From positions 1 to 41,772 of the forward strand of contig NZ_JAKRYL010000030.1 of NCBI RefSeq assembly GCF_023555415.1: DNA of 41,772 nt, given 5' to 3'. This DNA comes from Halalkalibacter alkaliphilus (lineage in GTDB: Bacteria > Bacillota > Bacilli > Bacillales > Bacillaceae_D). Numbering within the stretch: the stretch's first letter is position 1; every line of letters begins with the position of its first letter. The notes under the pieces were generated by a model. That model made no database searches. It worked only from the letters and a program-made list of their open reading frames with translations, and was not told the origin of the DNA. This document shows, piece after piece, positions 41,526 to 41,772 of the stretch. The translations under genes and the position numbers were made by a program.

Positions 41526-41560
41526 GAGCTCTTCAGCACCCCTCTACTATTTATGCACAT

Positions 41561-41588
41561 AAAAAAGCATTCCTCAACGGAATGCTTT
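41561..41588 (-). terminator. Terminator of the rRNA operon
   Basis: Minus strand: AAAGCATTCC, GTTGA loop, GGAATGCTTT, then T-run. It lies 6 bp past the 5S 3' end. Confidence 0.9.
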
Positions 41589-41593
41589 GGGGT

Positions 41594-41710
<117 letters not shown>

Positions 41711-41772
41711 TATTTTGAGAAAATACCTAAATGGTTCTCTCAAAACTAGATAATGCTTTATAGAAACGTATC

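Overview
The window looks like the chromosome of a low-GC, spore-forming Bacillaceae bacterium. Supporting signs are the low GC content, strong AGGAGG-type ribosome binding sites, frequent GTG/TTG starts, a thiXYZ-tenA operon under a TPP riboswitch, CcpA-type cre sites, LytTR, DUF3231 and CBO0543 families, and a 5S/tRNA context like that of Bacillus. Nearly everything is on the minus strand. An rRNA operon end (5S) lies at the right edge and a tRNA cluster at the left edge, so transcription runs away from the rrn operon.

Layout from left to right. 115-456: a minus-strand tRNA cluster (Ala-TGC, a CAT tRNA, Ser-TGA) with its own promoter and a 14-nt stump of an initiator tRNA-Met gene. 831-4239: a signalling island with a lone degenerate receiver protein, a LytTR response regulator, and a divergent MEDS-domain hybrid histidine kinase. 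4342-9280: a LysM/beta-propeller protein, a CBO0543 membrane protein, a MarR regulator, a DUF2254 membrane protein and a candidate small RNA. 9280-14549: an EAL-type c-di-GMP protein, a YebE/UPF0316-like protein, an orphan sensor kinase and a small unknown protein. 14675-18226: thiamine salvage (TPP riboswitch, thiX, thiY, thiZ, tenA). 18592-19538: a DUF4430 lipoprotein coupled to an ECF S component. 19600-25606: a structured repeat element, an MFS pump, DinB, a DAACS symporter, a membrane-anchored alpha/beta hydrolase and a thiamine-binding protein. 25692-28838: DUF1761, a MerR-TipAS regulator with a classic 19-bp-spacer promoter, and a TetR/NAD-epimerase pair sharing an almost identical operator.

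29066-41181 is metabolic. After a Gfo/Idh/MocA oxidoreductase and a DUF3231 protein comes a long co-oriented cluster, read from right to left: Zn-dependent Tdh-like dehydrogenase, VOC protein, TRAP transporter (SBP, small and large permease), metallo-beta-lactamase-fold hydrolase, GntR/FCD regulator, mandelate-racemase-type enolase-superfamily enzyme, ABM-domain protein and AEC transporter. A sigma-A-like promoter, a 16-bp perfect palindrome, a cre box covering the Tdh start codon and a second cre upstream of the TRAP SBP suggest an inducible, catabolite-repressed pathway for uptake and dehydration of a sugar acid or similar hydroxy-acid. The substrate cannot be read from sequence.

The least explained parts are: the MEDS-kinase/LytTR/pseudo-receiver island; the DUF4430-ECF pair; a putative 119-nt standalone RNA; a 50-residue membrane peptide overlapping the Gfo stop codon; an AEC transporter with no standard start codon for its first TM segment; and several repeat structures (5S-like fragments beside rrn, a 21-bp tandem repeat, a multi-hairpin element between 16-bp direct repeats, a MITE-like inverted repeat).
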